A stretch of 64,000 nt of DNA. Origin: Amoebophrya sp. A120 (Eukaryota > Sar > Dinophyceae > Syndiniales > Amoebophryaceae). The position numbers and the translations under genes were made by a program. The stretch covers positions 1,658,269-1,722,268 of the forward strand of contig CAJINV010000017.1 in assembly GCA_905178155.1 (NCBI GenBank). The letters run 5' to 3'. Within the stretch, counting starts at the first letter, position 1. Every line of letters starts with the position of its first letter. The notes beneath the pieces are model-generated. The model was not told where the DNA came from, did not search any database, and saw only the letters and a program-made list of their open reading frames with translations. Below, piece by piece: positions 1 through 10,960 of the stretch.

Positions 1-1925
1 GTGAGTCACCTTTTTTCGACAATGTCAATGCTTCAGATCCCGCAGTATGGGTATGTATGTCAAGTCGTTGTTGCACTTGCAGTGATCACCTTGTCCGTTA
101 CGACTACTTACCACGTCTACCATTTACTCATCACTCCAGGTAACCGACGGCGCAGAGATCTGCACTGCTCTGAAGAGCTCCGCAACGGTCGAGTGCGTGT
201 GTGAAAACGAGAAGATGCGAATCCGCCGAAAGGACGGCAAGAAAACCCTGCCGAAGTTGGAGCCGCGCCCGGCCAAGGGCAAGGGAAAGGGGAAGGGAAA
301 GGGCCAGCAGGTGCAGGACACCACAAACATCATTGACACCATGCAGTTCGAAAAAGACATCTTCAGATCTGGCCCGGTTTTGAGGTAAAATCTATAATGA
401 AGTTGGTGATAACATCTTAATCTTTCACACTACGTTGAGCATGAAACAACAACTATTGGACCTTTTATAATTGCTGCACCTGCATACTCAGCATACGCTA
501 AGACTCAGAGTAAGCTTTCCTAAATCCTATCCCCCCAAGAACTACTAGAAGCAGCTCCACCGGACACAATTCAATCCCGAAAAAACAGAATCACCGACCT
601 TCCGGAGGGTATGCAGTGGAACGAGGTGAAGGGCGCTTTTTTGACGTACGTGAAAGAAAACAAGGACAACAAGGACTGTGCCTTCAGTCAGGCGAAGGTC
701 ACGGGCCAGCACGGCGGCAAGGTGATGTCCGTTTCTAAGGTGTTGAGGGAGGCGGACAACGGGAAGGCCATCGGGGTCATCAGCAAGGACGACACGACGG
801 CGGGCCCGAGAACCGTCTACGTCATGATCTCCGGGTTCCCGGGGGACATTTCGTATTTCAAAAACAACATGACGGAAATCAAAATCGAATTCAGAAAGAA
901 GGAGGGGGAAGAAGCGAAAGGTACAACTTCGTGAACACTTTTGTCAGAAATGGAAATGTGCTAGTCGTGCATCTAAGAGTCTTCTTTTGGCATTCTTGCT
1001 TTTCGATTTCGATATATGCAAATCATCGTCAGGCGCTAGTTATTCACGCACCAGTTTCTGAGCTGCTGCGAACAAAGTTCACAAAAGTCATGTGTTGGGG
1101 TGGAAACCCTTAAGCGTTCCATGAACTACATAAAAGAAACCCCCTATTAAAAAATCCAAACCAGACCCGATCATCCGTCCGATCCAAGTGGTGACGGACA
1201 TCAAGCCGCTGAACAGCCTGTTTGAGAACCCGGAGGTGATGAATAAGGAGCAGAAGGAGCGCCGCAAGCGCGTGGCCCACGAGCGCAGCAAGCAGCAGCG
1301 CGAGAAGGGCGAGGGCAAGATTGTCGTGGGAAATGTGATGACCTTCGAGAACCTGCAGAAGCTGAAGGCCCACGTCCGCCAGATTCAGCAGGCCCGGAAG
1401 GACGGGGACGTGCTGGATAGCACCAAGAAGGACTTCAAGCTCATCGCCACCCTGCTGGACGCGCACCCGCGCGGCAAGGCCAAGAAGGAAAACATGTCGG
1501 GGCTGAAGATCGACATCTCCGAGCAGGGCAACAACCGCTGCTTCTGGGTCATGAAAAAGGACGGCTCCAAGGAAGATTTTTCCATGATCAAAATCTACGA
1601 CGAGCTGGAACGGAACGTGAAACTCCTGGCCGACGCAAAAGCCCCGGTTATGGAGGCGGAGGAACAAGCACCTGCTGGTTCCAGCTCTGCAGCTTCGGCT
1701 CCTGCGGAGGTCGTCGCAAAGGAAGGCGAACACAAGGAGGCCGCAGCAGCTGTTGTCAAAATTACGGAGGAAGGTGAAGCTGCTGCTGCTGCACCGACTC
1801 CCGCTGCTCCGGCCGCAGAAGAGGCGAAGAAGCCCGAGGAGGAAAAGGCTGCTGTTGTTGATGCTCCGAAGAAAGAAAAGGCTGACGAAAAAGATGCGGA
1901 AATGAAGCCGGCGGGAGCTGCTTAA
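1..1925 (+). CDS. La-family RNA-binding protein with DUF3223-like C-terminus (5' partial)
   Basis: The gene enters from the left: the first bases, GTGAGT, look like a splice donor, so positions 1-139 are intron. Exon 140-384 encodes the end of a La motif (ALKSSATVE, then MRIRRKDGK) and a GK-rich linker. The second exon runs to 920 and starts an RRM-like fold (RITDLPEGMQW); its 5' boundary near 540-555 could not be placed with GT-AG. A GT-AG intron, 921-1164, joins in frame to 1165-1925. That exon has a basic helix, then a segment resembling DUF3223 (NNRCFWVMKKDGSKEDFS), then an Ala/Glu/Lys-rich acidic tail. Known family role: La proteins bind the 3' oligo-U of polymerase III transcripts in the nucleus. 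The La assignment rests on pattern memory, not a search. DUF3223 on a La protein is unusual. Confidence 0.72.
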
Positions 1926-3357
1926 AAAGTCTTTTTCCGCTGTACATGACGAACAAGTGAAATACTTCCTAGACGACTGAAGGAAATCCCTCGACTTGCA
2001 CACAGTTTCCAAGAACCTGTTGCTTCTGAAACTACTTGATGCGCGCTTCTTTCAGACTTTCTCTTTGCACTCTGCCTTTCGCGACTTCTTTATCGCAACA
2101 AGAACAAAGAACAAATGATAACTCAACATCCCATATAACGAACGCATTTTTTCACGTTATTTGAAAACGTATGTATCTCAAACTCAATCTACCTATTGTA
2201 ATGATCGCAACCTCTAGAGCTGATGGTGACCACGCATCTAGAATGTAGCGAAACTGAGCCAGCGATGACATTTTGTCGCTGCGGCTTCTGGGAAGCGGTA
2301 GACGAAGATTGTACAACTGCGTGTTACAACACCACTACCACCGATGGCACTACTACATGTACATCTTCGAACAAGATGAGGAGCAAGCAAGTTCTTCACA
2401 CAGCGAATCTTAGTTTAATGCCTGGAACTGAAAATAGTGCAAGTACAAAATGAATCGCGCGCAATTTTTTCACGTGCCGTGAATGACTTCACTACATAAA
2501 GGAAAAAACAATGTTGAGATGATGCCTCGGTGGTTTTTTCCTCGAGGCGCAGACGACGACTCGATGTCATTGGACACAACGCCGTGTCCTTCGTGATCAT
2601 CTGTTCTGGAGGTAATAGCTTCTGGTATAGCTATTGGGAACGCGAAGGGGTAATCGTAATTGATATACAGAAGAGCACAAATGCTCTTTTTCTGAGCCGT
2701 GCCTGTCATCGACGCAAGAAAAAAAAAACGACCAAGATCAACATCCGGGTGCACTTACTTTTTTTTCCTTTGATTGCGAAGGAGCAGGCACGGCCATGCG
2801 GATCTATCTGAGTTGTCAGCAGCTTTCTATGCGTTAACGATGATCAAGTATTCCATGAAGATACTCAAACCCCTGTTGCTGCCTAGTTCTACTACCTAGT
2901 ACTCTTCTCGTATACGAGTTTTAGGATCCTGTAATAGGCTAGCGTTGCAAATAGATACAACCAAAACTACATTAAGTATGTACCTGTTCAGAAGTTCTCT
3001 TCTTCATGGCGAGTGTATATCATTCCAAAGGCAAAGCGGTACTTTGTTTCAGGTCGTGTTTTTTGTTTCTTGAAAATTGGTACCTTGGTTTCGCGCTTTT
3101 ACGGTAGTTATTTGGAAAAATGTATACAGGGTCAATGTGGCCCGTATTATTGATCCAGAAAGAGAAAGAACTCAAACTTCATCTATTGATTGTTTGATCG
3201 TTGGAGAGTGGTATCTTCACGAAGAGATGAAATCAGAACTACGAGAAAACAATCTCACGCTGTTGATCTGCTCTGCATTTTTTAGTTATTGTACAGTTTA
3301 GAAGATGCATATGTAATTTTTGTAAAATTTTTGTTTACTCAAAGAACTGAAGTTGTC
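1926..3357. other. intergenic stretch, no supported gene
   Basis: No exon chain was found here. A 76-codon frame at 2223-2453 (+) is rich in Thr and Cys (CYNTTTTDGTTTC) and could be a small exon, but it has no splice context or partner. The rest is moderately AT-rich with stops in all frames. Confidence 0.4.
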
Positions 3358-6300
3358 ATGGTGTGGGTTGCAGCTGCAGGCGTGACAGCACTAAGAAGTG
3401 GACGGAGAAGGAGTTCTTCTTCCGGCACCAGCCCGATGATGATTTCAAAATCTAAATCATCTTCATTCCCGCTGCTCATCTTGCTTCTCGTCTCCCTCCA
3501 CAGCCTGTTTCCCGCAACCACCTGCTTTGCGAAGCTACTGCGGGCGGGGTGGCCCCCCGTTGCGGGGGGCCACCGAGGCTGGGGGACAGCAGGACCTTCT
3601 ACAGGAGACCCGAGTAGATCCTACTACGGCGATGCAATGTACCCGCGCCCGGGCGATCCACCTTATCATGGGGTAGCTGGTACAGCAAGAGCTCCTGCAC
3701 GCGCCCCGCCGCAGCGGCAGATGCGGGACCCTTATGCACGAACATCGCAAGCACCTGCGTCGAGCTTTAATTACGCGCCACTCAACTCACCACAAGGACA
3801 AGTCCAGCAGGGTGCGTCCTCCGCCCAGCAACCAACATCCGGTGGCTCTTCTACTTCTTTCCTGAGCTCTTTGTTCGGCACGGGAGGAAGAACATCTTCG
3901 TCAAGTGGAGCTCCAGCAGCTTCGATCTCTGTGGCCCAACGCCTGCGGCAATTCGTCCAAGGCCCGCCGATTTTGCAGGACGGGCTGAAGAAACCGCTTC
4001 TGGCGGCAGAGGTGCGGAAGCTGCACGAGTCCCGCGCCCAGTATTGCTGCTGCTTCAGCCGGCGCCAGCAGTGCTGCTCTGCGTCGCGGCGGGACCGGTG
4101 CCGTACCGACTGCGATTGCAGCTGCGATTGCGGTGGGGGCGGGTACGGGTGGAACTACGGGAACGACTACTGGTCGGGCTACCAAATGGGGGTCCTGAAC
4201 GGCCTCGACTCCCACAGCGGGCACGTGAGCCCCGAGGGCACCTTCACGCGTGATTTTTGCTGTGGCCCCTGCTACAACTGGGGCTACCAGGACGGGAAGA
4301 CGTTTGGCGTATGAAAGCCTCAGGTTGGAAGTCCTCAAAGTGGAAATGATAGATAAATTTGCAATGCAATGAAACGACTCCAGTTGAAGCGCCATTTCTG
4401 GTGTGCGCATGACAAATTTCCCCGGCACTCAAAGCATGTCAGTCTGTCATGCTAGTCAGGGCAAAGGGGTACCCTTCTCTCGTGCTAATCAGCAGCCTAA
4501 TTCTGAACCCCTAGAAGCACAATGGTCGGACTCCATTGCGTCCTCTGCCATACAGTCTTTTACTTTTTCTTTGGTGTCGCATTTCATACATCGCAAATTC
4601 TTTCCACTTTGAGAGTTTTCATTCTGCGGCTTTCATACGGCGCGCAGCTGGCAGACAGCGTCGACCGGCACCCGGGTGCGTATTACGGCGATGGGCTGCA
4701 TCATGGTTACTTGGCACCATTCGACGGTGGACCCAGCGGAGCGGGAGCAGGAAGTACACCTATTAACACGCCGTACAGTTCTTGCGGGGATCCGCAGGTA
4801 GACCACGTCGTCCGCGCCCATGAAACCATCATGCACGGGGGCGACGGGGGGGCTGGTCTAGGGCACCACCTCCACCACGCCGCGCAGCACATGTCGGGTT
4901 CGGGACCCCCGGAAAACCTGCATGGAGACAGCTGCTGTCCGTGCGCCAGCGGCGGCACCCACGATATTTGCATATGCAGTGGACACAAGAAGCAGCGCAC
5001 TACGTTGTATAAACCGCATCTCATCTTCACAAATTTTGGGGAGAACCTTGTGATTTAAAAACGTTGATTCAGTAGTTGACACAGACAACGATATAAGTAA
5101 GTAAGTAATCATGACTGCGATTCATACGAGTGCGACAGCGATCCTTTTGCACTGCATAGTGCACCCTGCCAGGCGACAGCTGTTGCACCAACGACAACGG
5201 CAAGATCGACGGGTGTCATTTTTGCTGCACGCACCGCCCGCCGGGCGACAACGACCCGCAGTGCTGCGGCCTGGTCCAGCCGGATCTGCACCACGAACAG
5301 TGCCACAAGTGCTGCTGCATCGACGGGCAGAATGAGGTGAACCCCTGTGCTTGCTGTTTGCAGACGCAGGGCGAGGGGGCGGACCAGTTTCAGCAATGCG
5401 ACATGTGTTGCTGCGTGCGCTTCTGCTGCCACACCGAGAGCAACCACCTCGCCTGCTGCAATCCCGGGGGCTGCTGCGGCGAGTGCGGCAACCTGGACCC
5501 CCAGCACGGAGAGATTTGCTGTCACGGGTGCGGGAACTGCGACAACCTCAAGTGTGACAACTGTTGCCCAAGCGGTGGAGGCGGCGGCAGTGGGGAGGAG
5601 GCTTGCGCTCTATGTGCTTTTTGCGGAGCTGCACTAGCTTTCGTCGCCATGCTGCTGCTGATGACGATGACGGCAGCTGCGGGCTTCGTCTACTCGGGTC
5701 TCATGTTTTTCCCGCTCGCGGCAAAAAAGTTCATCATCCTGGTCTTATACACGAGCACCACGGGCGTTTTGCTCGACCCGGTCCCCATGCGGCAGCCGGT
5801 GGCCATGCTGATGCTGCCGGAGCCGCATTCCATGACGTCCGGCCTTGTTCCATCCGGCCTCACCGACGCGGAAATCTACGATACAAACAGCGTGAACGCC
5901 TTTAACGAGACGGCCCCCACCCCGTTGGCGGAGGAACTTGCCGAGGCCTATGCCGACGTGAGAGCCATCCCGATCGACCTGCACGCGGTGCAGGTGAACT
6001 CCGACGGCCACGTGCTGCGCGTCTTTCGGGTGCGAGAAGACACCTACGTCCCCGACGCGCGGCAGTCGTGGCGCCGCGCCGGTGCGTACGAGGCCCCGGT
6101 GGTCCTGCTTCCCGGCGTGAACTTGTGGAGCTGGCGCCGCATATGGCGTTCTCAACTGTTACATTCTCAACTGTTACATGAATTTGTAATGCAAGAATGG
6201 CAAAAATGATAGGGGAGATCGTGCGCGCCTTGCATGACAGATTTTGCGCCGATCATCACTGAGAATTTGTCATGCGAAGCAGCTTGATAGTGTCGATTCT

Positions 6301-6869
6301 GAAGGCTATTTTGCTGCCGCACCCCCCCGGGCTTTAGTCGCGCAGTCTGTTAAGCATGACAAATCATGTAACAGTTGAGAATGTAACAGTTGAGAACGCC
6401 ATACCGCATCAAGTGGTTTTCGGACGCCGTCGCGTCCACCCTGTGGCCCTACCAGGCGGGGTATCGGTTTCTGGCGAAGGGCACCCTGATTGCCCTCAAA
6501 CCCGTGCCCCGGGGACACGGACCGGAGTGCAACCTGGACGAGACGCCCGCGGCCGTCGTCATGGGGCAGCACGAAAAGTGGCACGACCCCTTTCTGAAGG
6601 TGGTTCCCTTCCCGGGCTTGGGCGACAGCGACGCCGCGACAAACAAGCAGCACGACTGGTGGCCTATTAACATCTCCAAATTTCCGCGCGACGCCTATAC
6701 ACATCCGGTAGCAAGGTTGATGATGATGATGAATCTAGTAGGGTGTTGCATATGCACTGCCACCTGTGTAGTCGTGCTTCGGCTTTACATCTTCAAACGA
6801 ACACTCTCTCCGCAACTTCCATCACCTGCCTCCTGGCACCGTGCCTCTCTCCGAGGAAGGAGATTATAA
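3358..6869 (+). CDS. secreted/membrane Cys-rich protein of unknown family, four exons
   Basis: Exons 3358-4309, 4643-4972, 5164-6141 and 6409-6869 join in frame to 906 codons once three TIR introns, each with one target copy, are removed. The start is the first ATG followed by Ser-rich sequence and a signal-like hydrophobic run (FPLLILLLVSLHSLF). A Pro/Gln/Ser-rich part follows, then Cys clusters (YCCCFSRRQQCC, HKCCCID, CDMCCCVRFCC). A transmembrane segment lies near 5612-5720 (LAFVAMLLLMTMTAAAG). A folded-looking region then leads to a second membrane segment near the C-terminus (LVGCCICTATCVVVLRLY). This suggests an N-terminal Cys-rich domain outside the membrane and a loop between two anchors. 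I do not recognise the family. A TMEM43-like topology was considered but no motif supports it. The frame fit across all three junctions is strong evidence for the gene model. Confidence 0.75.
4310..4637. mobile_element. intron-forming TIR element (introner)
   Basis: The ends are inverted copies: TATGAAAGCC at the left and GGCTTTCATA at the right, with a second matching block (TCAAAGTGGAAA) further in. Flanks are TGGCG and CGGCG, a 5-bp target duplication with one mismatch. Removing the element and one flank joins GGC-G to CG-CAG and keeps the frame of the Cys-rich gene. It contains GCATGACAAA- and TGTCATGC-type motifs. Confidence 0.85.
4973..5158. mobile_element. intron-forming TIR element (introner)
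   Basis: The left end TATGCAGTGGACACAAG is inverted at the right as CTTTTGCACTGCATA. Flanks are TTGCA and GTGCA (4 of 5). Excision joins ATT-TGC-A to CC-CTG-CCA in frame, so the Cys-rich run continues across the junction. Confidence 0.75.
6142..6403. mobile_element. intron-forming TIR element (introner), near-perfect TIRs
   Basis: The left arm from 6142 (TATGGCGTTCTCAACTG...) contains a TCTCAACTGTTACAT unit twice and is mirrored almost base for base by the right arm ending at 6403 (...CAGTTGAGAACGCCATA). The flanks are perfect 5-bp duplications, CCGCA at 6137-6141 and 6404-6408. Excision joins CGC-CGC-A to TC-AAG-TGG in frame. No GT-AG choice of boundaries is possible. Confidence 0.92.
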
Positions 6870-6974
6870 AATGAAGACGTTGTCCAAATTATAGAGAGAG
6901 CAAGTAGACCACGTAAGTAATGTTCATGGAACAACCATCTCCACATCTAGTATCCCACTGCCACATATTCAACA

Positions 6975-7014
6975 GGATCTCCAGCCCTACGACGGACCGA
7001 TGCCACCCAAAATT
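6975..7014 (+). repeat. 40-bp dispersed unit, copy 1
   Basis: The unit starts GGATCTCCAGCCCTACGA and ends GATGCCACCCAAAATT. Four near-identical copies lie at 7711, 8868, 9664 and 10921, usually preceded by a CATCTCCAC...CCACT leader. Confidence 0.85.
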
Positions 7015-7489
7015 GCACCAAGCACGCCCCGGGGGCGAGGAGTGGATCGGTGGGGCCTTGGTGCTGCGACTCGAGGCACCAAGCCAAGTCCCGCTGCCGG
7101 GACGGAGGGCGCGAGAGGCGAATGGGACCGCGGTGCCGCGACTCACGGCACCAAGCACGCCCCGCTGCTTGAGGCGGGTGGGACCTTGGTGCCGCGACTC
7201 TCACACTCGAGGCCGGGGCATTGGGTGGAGAGCGACTGGGGGCGCCCACCTGCGACCAACGGATCCAGCGCCCCGGGCCGGGGCGTTGGATGGGGGTCGA
7301 GGCTGGCCAGCAGGCCTTGGAGGATCCAGAGGCCCTGGCTGAGGCGTTGTTTGGTGGTTGCGGCTGTCCACCTGCCATCGGCGGATCTAGCGCCCTGGGC
7401 CGGGGAGTGGGATAGGGGCCGGCCCGAGGTTGGCCAGCAGGTCGAAGAGGGCTTATCCAGCGACCCGGGCCGAGGCGTTGGATGGGGAT

Positions 7490-7555
7490 CAAGGTTCCGG
7501 GTGGTCCGGTTCCGGGTGGTCCCGTTCCGGGTGGTCTGGTTCTGGGTGGTCCGGG
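7490..7555 (+). repeat. short tandem repeat, about 15-bp unit
   Basis: Four to five imperfect copies of a CCGGTTCCGGGTGGT-like unit lie just before the CTATCCACAAGAGC end motif of the GC-rich block. Confidence 0.75.
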
Positions 7556-7710
7556 ACCTATCCACAAGAGCGCCCGGGCTCCGCCCGGGCCAGCCTTGTA
7601 CTTATATGAATGAAGATCAAGATCTTGTCCAAATTATAGGGAGAGAAAAAAGTAGACCATATTCATGGAACCATCTCCACAACTGGTATCCCCCCACTAT
7701 AACATTGTCA

Positions 7711-7750
7711 GGATCTCCAGCCCTACGACGGACCGATGCCACCCAAAATT
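7711..7750 (+). repeat. 40-bp dispersed unit, copy 2
   Basis: Same unit as 6975-7014. The preceding AAATTATAGGGAGAGAAAA and ATTCATGGAACCATCTCCAC phrases are also shared with copy 1, so the repeated element is longer than the 40-bp core. Confidence 0.85.
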
Positions 7751-8860
7751 CGGACCTCCGCAAGACACCTCAACCGGCCTGAGTCTAGCGCTATGGCCGG
7801 CATTGGTGGCCTTCGCGGTTGGGCGCCAGAATTAGAGCGCATTACGCTGGGCTGTGTTTTACCCTGGTTCCGGTTTTTCTCTTACGCTTGGTTTCAGTGT
7901 GTTTTGCCCCAGTGCCTCTCTGACATTCTCCGCCCGGCTCTCTTTCTGGCGGCGGCGCTTTCGTTCTGCTTGGAGCCTCACGCGCCGTTTGAGTGCGGCG
8001 AGCCCCGATGCGTTGACGGCCAGCCAAAGGTCTTGGATTTGCATCCGAGCAACCACGAGGGCAAGTGCCGGCCTCCCGGGAAATAGCCTTTGGGGGTCGT
8101 CCTTGGGGGTTCAAGAATGGGGTATCCGACATTTTGCTCCGATGCATTTTTATCCATCGTGATTCGCTTCAGAAAAAAACGCATCGGAGCAGTTTTTGTC
8201 GAGGTTCTTGTTAGATGTATATGGACAACATTGGATCTCGTCCAATCTGCTCTGATGGAGACAGGGATGCGTTTTTCGGATCGAAGCCCTGGGCCTTGAG
8301 TGCCTTTGGACCGCTAACAACCTGAAGAGGTCCATCAGGGCAACTCGCGCGAGCCTGGGGGCATTGCTCTCAACTTTGGTGACGAAATCGAGGAAAACAT
8401 CGCCCAGATCCCTGATCCGGAAAACGCATCCGTGTCTCCGTCCGAGCAAAATGCATCACCAGCAAACTTGCTCCGCTACGGTTTTCTTTTATGGAGGCAC
8501 GGGTGTGCTTTTCGGATCAGAGATTCGAGCAAGCAAAGTAGCGAACTTGCTCTAGTGCCTTCTTTACTGCTTCGCCCTTTGTAAGACGGCTTGGTCTCTC
8601 TCCAAATGCATCAGAGCAGCCTCGTGTCTGATATCAGTGCGCGCGCCAATGTCGTCACGGCGGGTAGGTTTTTCGCTCTGTGTGGCCCTGATGCGGAGAG
8701 GCGGGGAATTGCATCGGAGCAAACTTCCAAAAACCTGCTGCAGCAACCCCTTCCGAGGCCTTTTTCGTGCTTATCAGCCCAAGCAGGTCAAATTGTCTTC
8801 GAGCTCCTACATTTTGCGCAGATGCTGGCGCGGATGAAAATTTTGCACCTTTAACACATC
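7751..8860. other. non-coding repeat-derived stretch
   Basis: No supported gene. A degenerate GCATC(G/A)GAGCA motif recurs near 8182, 8607 and 8711, and a GGATGCGTTTTTCGGATC-like phrase occurs at 8266 and, diverged, near 8414. Frames of about 100 codons exist on both strands without splice signals or protein-like composition. Confidence 0.45.
8135..8191. repeat. inverted repeat (hairpin)
   Basis: Arms 8135-8151 (TGCTCCGATGCATTTTT) and 8175-8191 (AAAAACGCATCGGAGCA) pair at 16 of 17 positions around a 23-base loop. Confidence 0.8.
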
Positions 8861-8867
8861 TCCAACA

Positions 8868-8907
8868 GGATCTCCAGCCCTACGACGGACCGACGCCACC
8901 CAAAATA
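8868..8907 (+). repeat. 40-bp dispersed unit, copy 3
   Basis: Same unit as 6975-7014, with a GACGCC variant in place of GATGCC and a diverged final base pair. Confidence 0.8.
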
Positions 8908-8919
8908 CGGCTATTTTCT

Positions 8920-9460
8920 GTACTTTGGCACCTCCAAGTTGAAGAAAAAGGCTGCGCTGTATGTTTTGCTGCAAAAAGTACTCAAGACCGGCGCCCCCGC
9001 CCTGCTGGCGGGGGTTGGCCGGCGTGGGAGAGAGCACGAAGCGCCCGGAAAAGGGAAAAGAGGCCTTTTCCTGAAACTTGGCGGCCCGAAGTTGCAGAAA
9101 AAGGCCTCCAAATGATTGCCGCGAGCAAGTGCGCGCACTTGGTCCGGCTTGGCTTCTTTGGCTCGGGCGATGCTTCCTCGCTGTTGTTGGGCGCGCAGCT
9201 GGGCGCGCGGTTGGGTGCAAGCCGGCTTCTTGGCTGCGATAGCTGCGAAGAAACGAAAAGCCGAGCTTTTTCTGCAACTTGGCGGCCCCAACTTGTTGAA
9301 AAAGCCTGTCAGACGAAACCTGTTGAAAAAGACCGCTGCGCCTTTTGCTGTTGCCTGGCCAAAGGGGCCCGGTGACCTTCCGCCCTAGGCCCCCCCTCGC
9401 ATTTTTGCCTGGCCGCTGACTGAGGCCTTTTCTGGCAACTTGCGGCTGGGAACTTTTCCA
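8920..9460. repeat. imperfect long-period repeats
   Basis: The phrases CTTGGCGGCCCGAAGTTGC, CTTGGCGGCCCCAACTTG and TTGGCACCTCCAAGTTG, each followed by GAAAAAGGC-like sequence, recur at about 200-bp spacing. Opposing frames over this block read through the repeats and are not supported as genes. Confidence 0.5.
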
Positions 9461-9663
9461 ATTTGCGCGTCTTCTTTTTGTGTTTCTTGATGTGGGCTCT
9501 GGAGCCAAACGAAACACTTCGAAAGCGCCACTCCCTATCGAAGCCTGGCGTCCCATGGCCATGGTAGTGGACATTTTGAGCGCGTTTCAGAAGCCACCCA
9601 GTTGCTGGGCCGATTTCACTCCGACATCTCCACATCTATTATCCCACTGCCACATCTTCAACA

Positions 9664-9703
9664 GGATCTCCAGCCCTACGACGGACCGATGCCACCCAAA
9701 ATT
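9664..9703 (+). repeat. 40-bp dispersed unit, copy 4
   Basis: Same unit as 6975-7014, preceded by CATCTCCACATCTATTATCC as in copy 1. Confidence 0.85.
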
Positions 9704-10690
9704 TTAGGCAGAGTAAAGGAAACCATATTCATAGAACCATGTCCACATCTAGTAATATCTAGCACAGGCGGTCGCTCCGCGACCGCCGGGGAGGTATGGA
9801 GTAGACAAGGAAACGATGGGCCCGATTTCCTACTAGGAAGGTTGCTGCAGTCGCGGGGAAGGGCGGGGCAGCAGGCGGTAGGCGTCCAAGCGAATTTATC
9901 CAAGGGCTCCGGCGCTCACTAGAGCCTCACACCCCACGTCCCCGGAACGACCTCGGAAGCGGGTGGGCGGCGGGCCTTCTGGGCTGTTTGCAATTTGCGA
10001 GCACCCCCCGGGTGGGCGAGCTAGTAATATGTGCATTTTGCTGGATACCCCCGGGAAAGTGGCCGCGGCCTAAAAAGCCCTACCTACGCAAAGGGGCGGG
10101 GCAGCCATGCCCAACGGGCCACCCTCCCACCGCGAAGGGAGTGGGCGCCCGCGATGCACATGAGAGGCGAGCGGGGCTGGAGAAAAGGGGCGGCCTGCCC
10201 TTCTGAAAGGCAGGGATACCCGCGCGCGCCAGGGGGGAGCCGGCCCCCTGAGTCCAAGGAAAGAAACACCAGGCGCAGCGCCACCCCGGGCCCCTGTGGC
10301 GCAGCCAGTATTACTCTGGCCCCCTGCCTCTGCGCCTCCGCTGCCAGCGCCACGAGCCGCGCACACAATTGCAACAACGCGCACCGCGCCTCCACTGCCG
10401 CAAGGGGCAGCGTACGCCCCTCCTGGACCGCCCTCCCTTTTGCAAAGCGTCCCACACCGCCCCCCGCACCCCACACCGCCCGAGACCACGGCGGCGGCCT
10501 GCCCGCTGCGAGTTTCTCCGCAAGGGGCAAGGGATGCCGACAACACGCACAAGCGGCGCGCCGTAGGCTCACAGCGAGCCGCTTTAGCGGGACAAGAAGC
10601 GCTCTGGGAGAGCTTGTTTCGGAGCACCTCGGCGTTCGCAGGGTCGTTCCGCGCTTTGGCTTTTGCCCAGTTTTCTCCTAGTACGCGCTC
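9704..10690. other. GC-rich non-coding stretch
   Basis: This stretch is high in GC with frames up to about 216 codons open on both strands at once. That is expected where stop codons are rare. No splice-bounded or protein-like frame was chosen. It may be the body of the same repeat family seen at 6.9-7.6 kb. Confidence 0.5.
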
Positions 10691-10845
10691 TACTAGTACG
10701 CGCTCTACTAGTACGCGCTCTACTAGTAACCCGTCCCCGTTTTACTAGTAGAATTTTTGCTCCCTTGTCCCGATAAACTTACTAGTAACGTTTTTTACTA
10801 GTAAGAATTTGCGGGCTTTCGTTACTAGTAAGATTTTTACTAGTA
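10691..10845. repeat. cluster of eight TACTAGTA palindromes
   Basis: The 8-base palindrome TACTAGTA occurs eight times in 155 bases. The first three copies form a tandem repeat with a 15-bp TACTAGTACGCGCTC-like unit. Later copies are irregularly spaced and flanked by T-rich runs. Confidence 0.9.
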
Positions 10846-10920
10846 GAAATCTGGCCATGCGTCAATCGATTTTCTTGCCGTATAGTATATAGGGTATTGT
10901 ATCCCACTACGACATTTTCA

Positions 10921-10960
10921 GGATCTCCAACCCTACGACGGACCGATGCCACCCAAAATT
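10921..10960 (+). repeat. 40-bp dispersed unit, copy 5
   Basis: Same unit as 6975-7014. Here the ATG inside the unit (10946) opens a frame that continues into protein-like sequence. Confidence 0.85.

Larger units (their letters stand above)
6887..7610. repeat. GC-rich dispersed repeat block
   Basis: This block starts with AAATTATAGAGAGAGCAAGTAGACC (a similar phrase recurs at 7628) and includes one copy of the 40-bp dispersed unit at 6975-7014. It then becomes strongly GC-rich with GCCCCGGCCCGGGGC-like palindromes. Related, inverted copies occur at 19.28-19.45 kb and 30.77-31.01 kb. Long open frames on both strands come from base composition. It is probably a transposon or satellite-derived block. 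Confidence 0.6.

Noticed and set aside
1110-2012. 300-codon minus-strand frame
   Set aside because: It is antisense to the La-family exon; its Leu/Arg/Cys-rich translation reflects the sense codons.
3358-6869. TMEM43-type assignment for the Cys-rich two-anchor protein
   Set aside because: Only topology is similar; no diagnostic motif was seen.
7490-7555. CRISPR-like array
   Set aside because: Units are contiguous with no spacers; this is a simple tandem repeat.
6947-7567. 206-codon minus-strand frame and overlapping plus-strand frames
   Set aside because: All are open because the DNA is GC-rich and repetitive; they translate repeats (GPPGTGPPGT-like) and have no splice or start context.
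8807-9574. 255-codon minus-strand frame
   Set aside because: It reads through imperfect repeats that are equally open on the plus strand, with no protein-like pattern.
10031-10681. 216-codon plus frame and 185-codon minus frame
   Set aside because: Mutually overlapping open frames in GC-rich DNA; neither shows a splice signal or domain.
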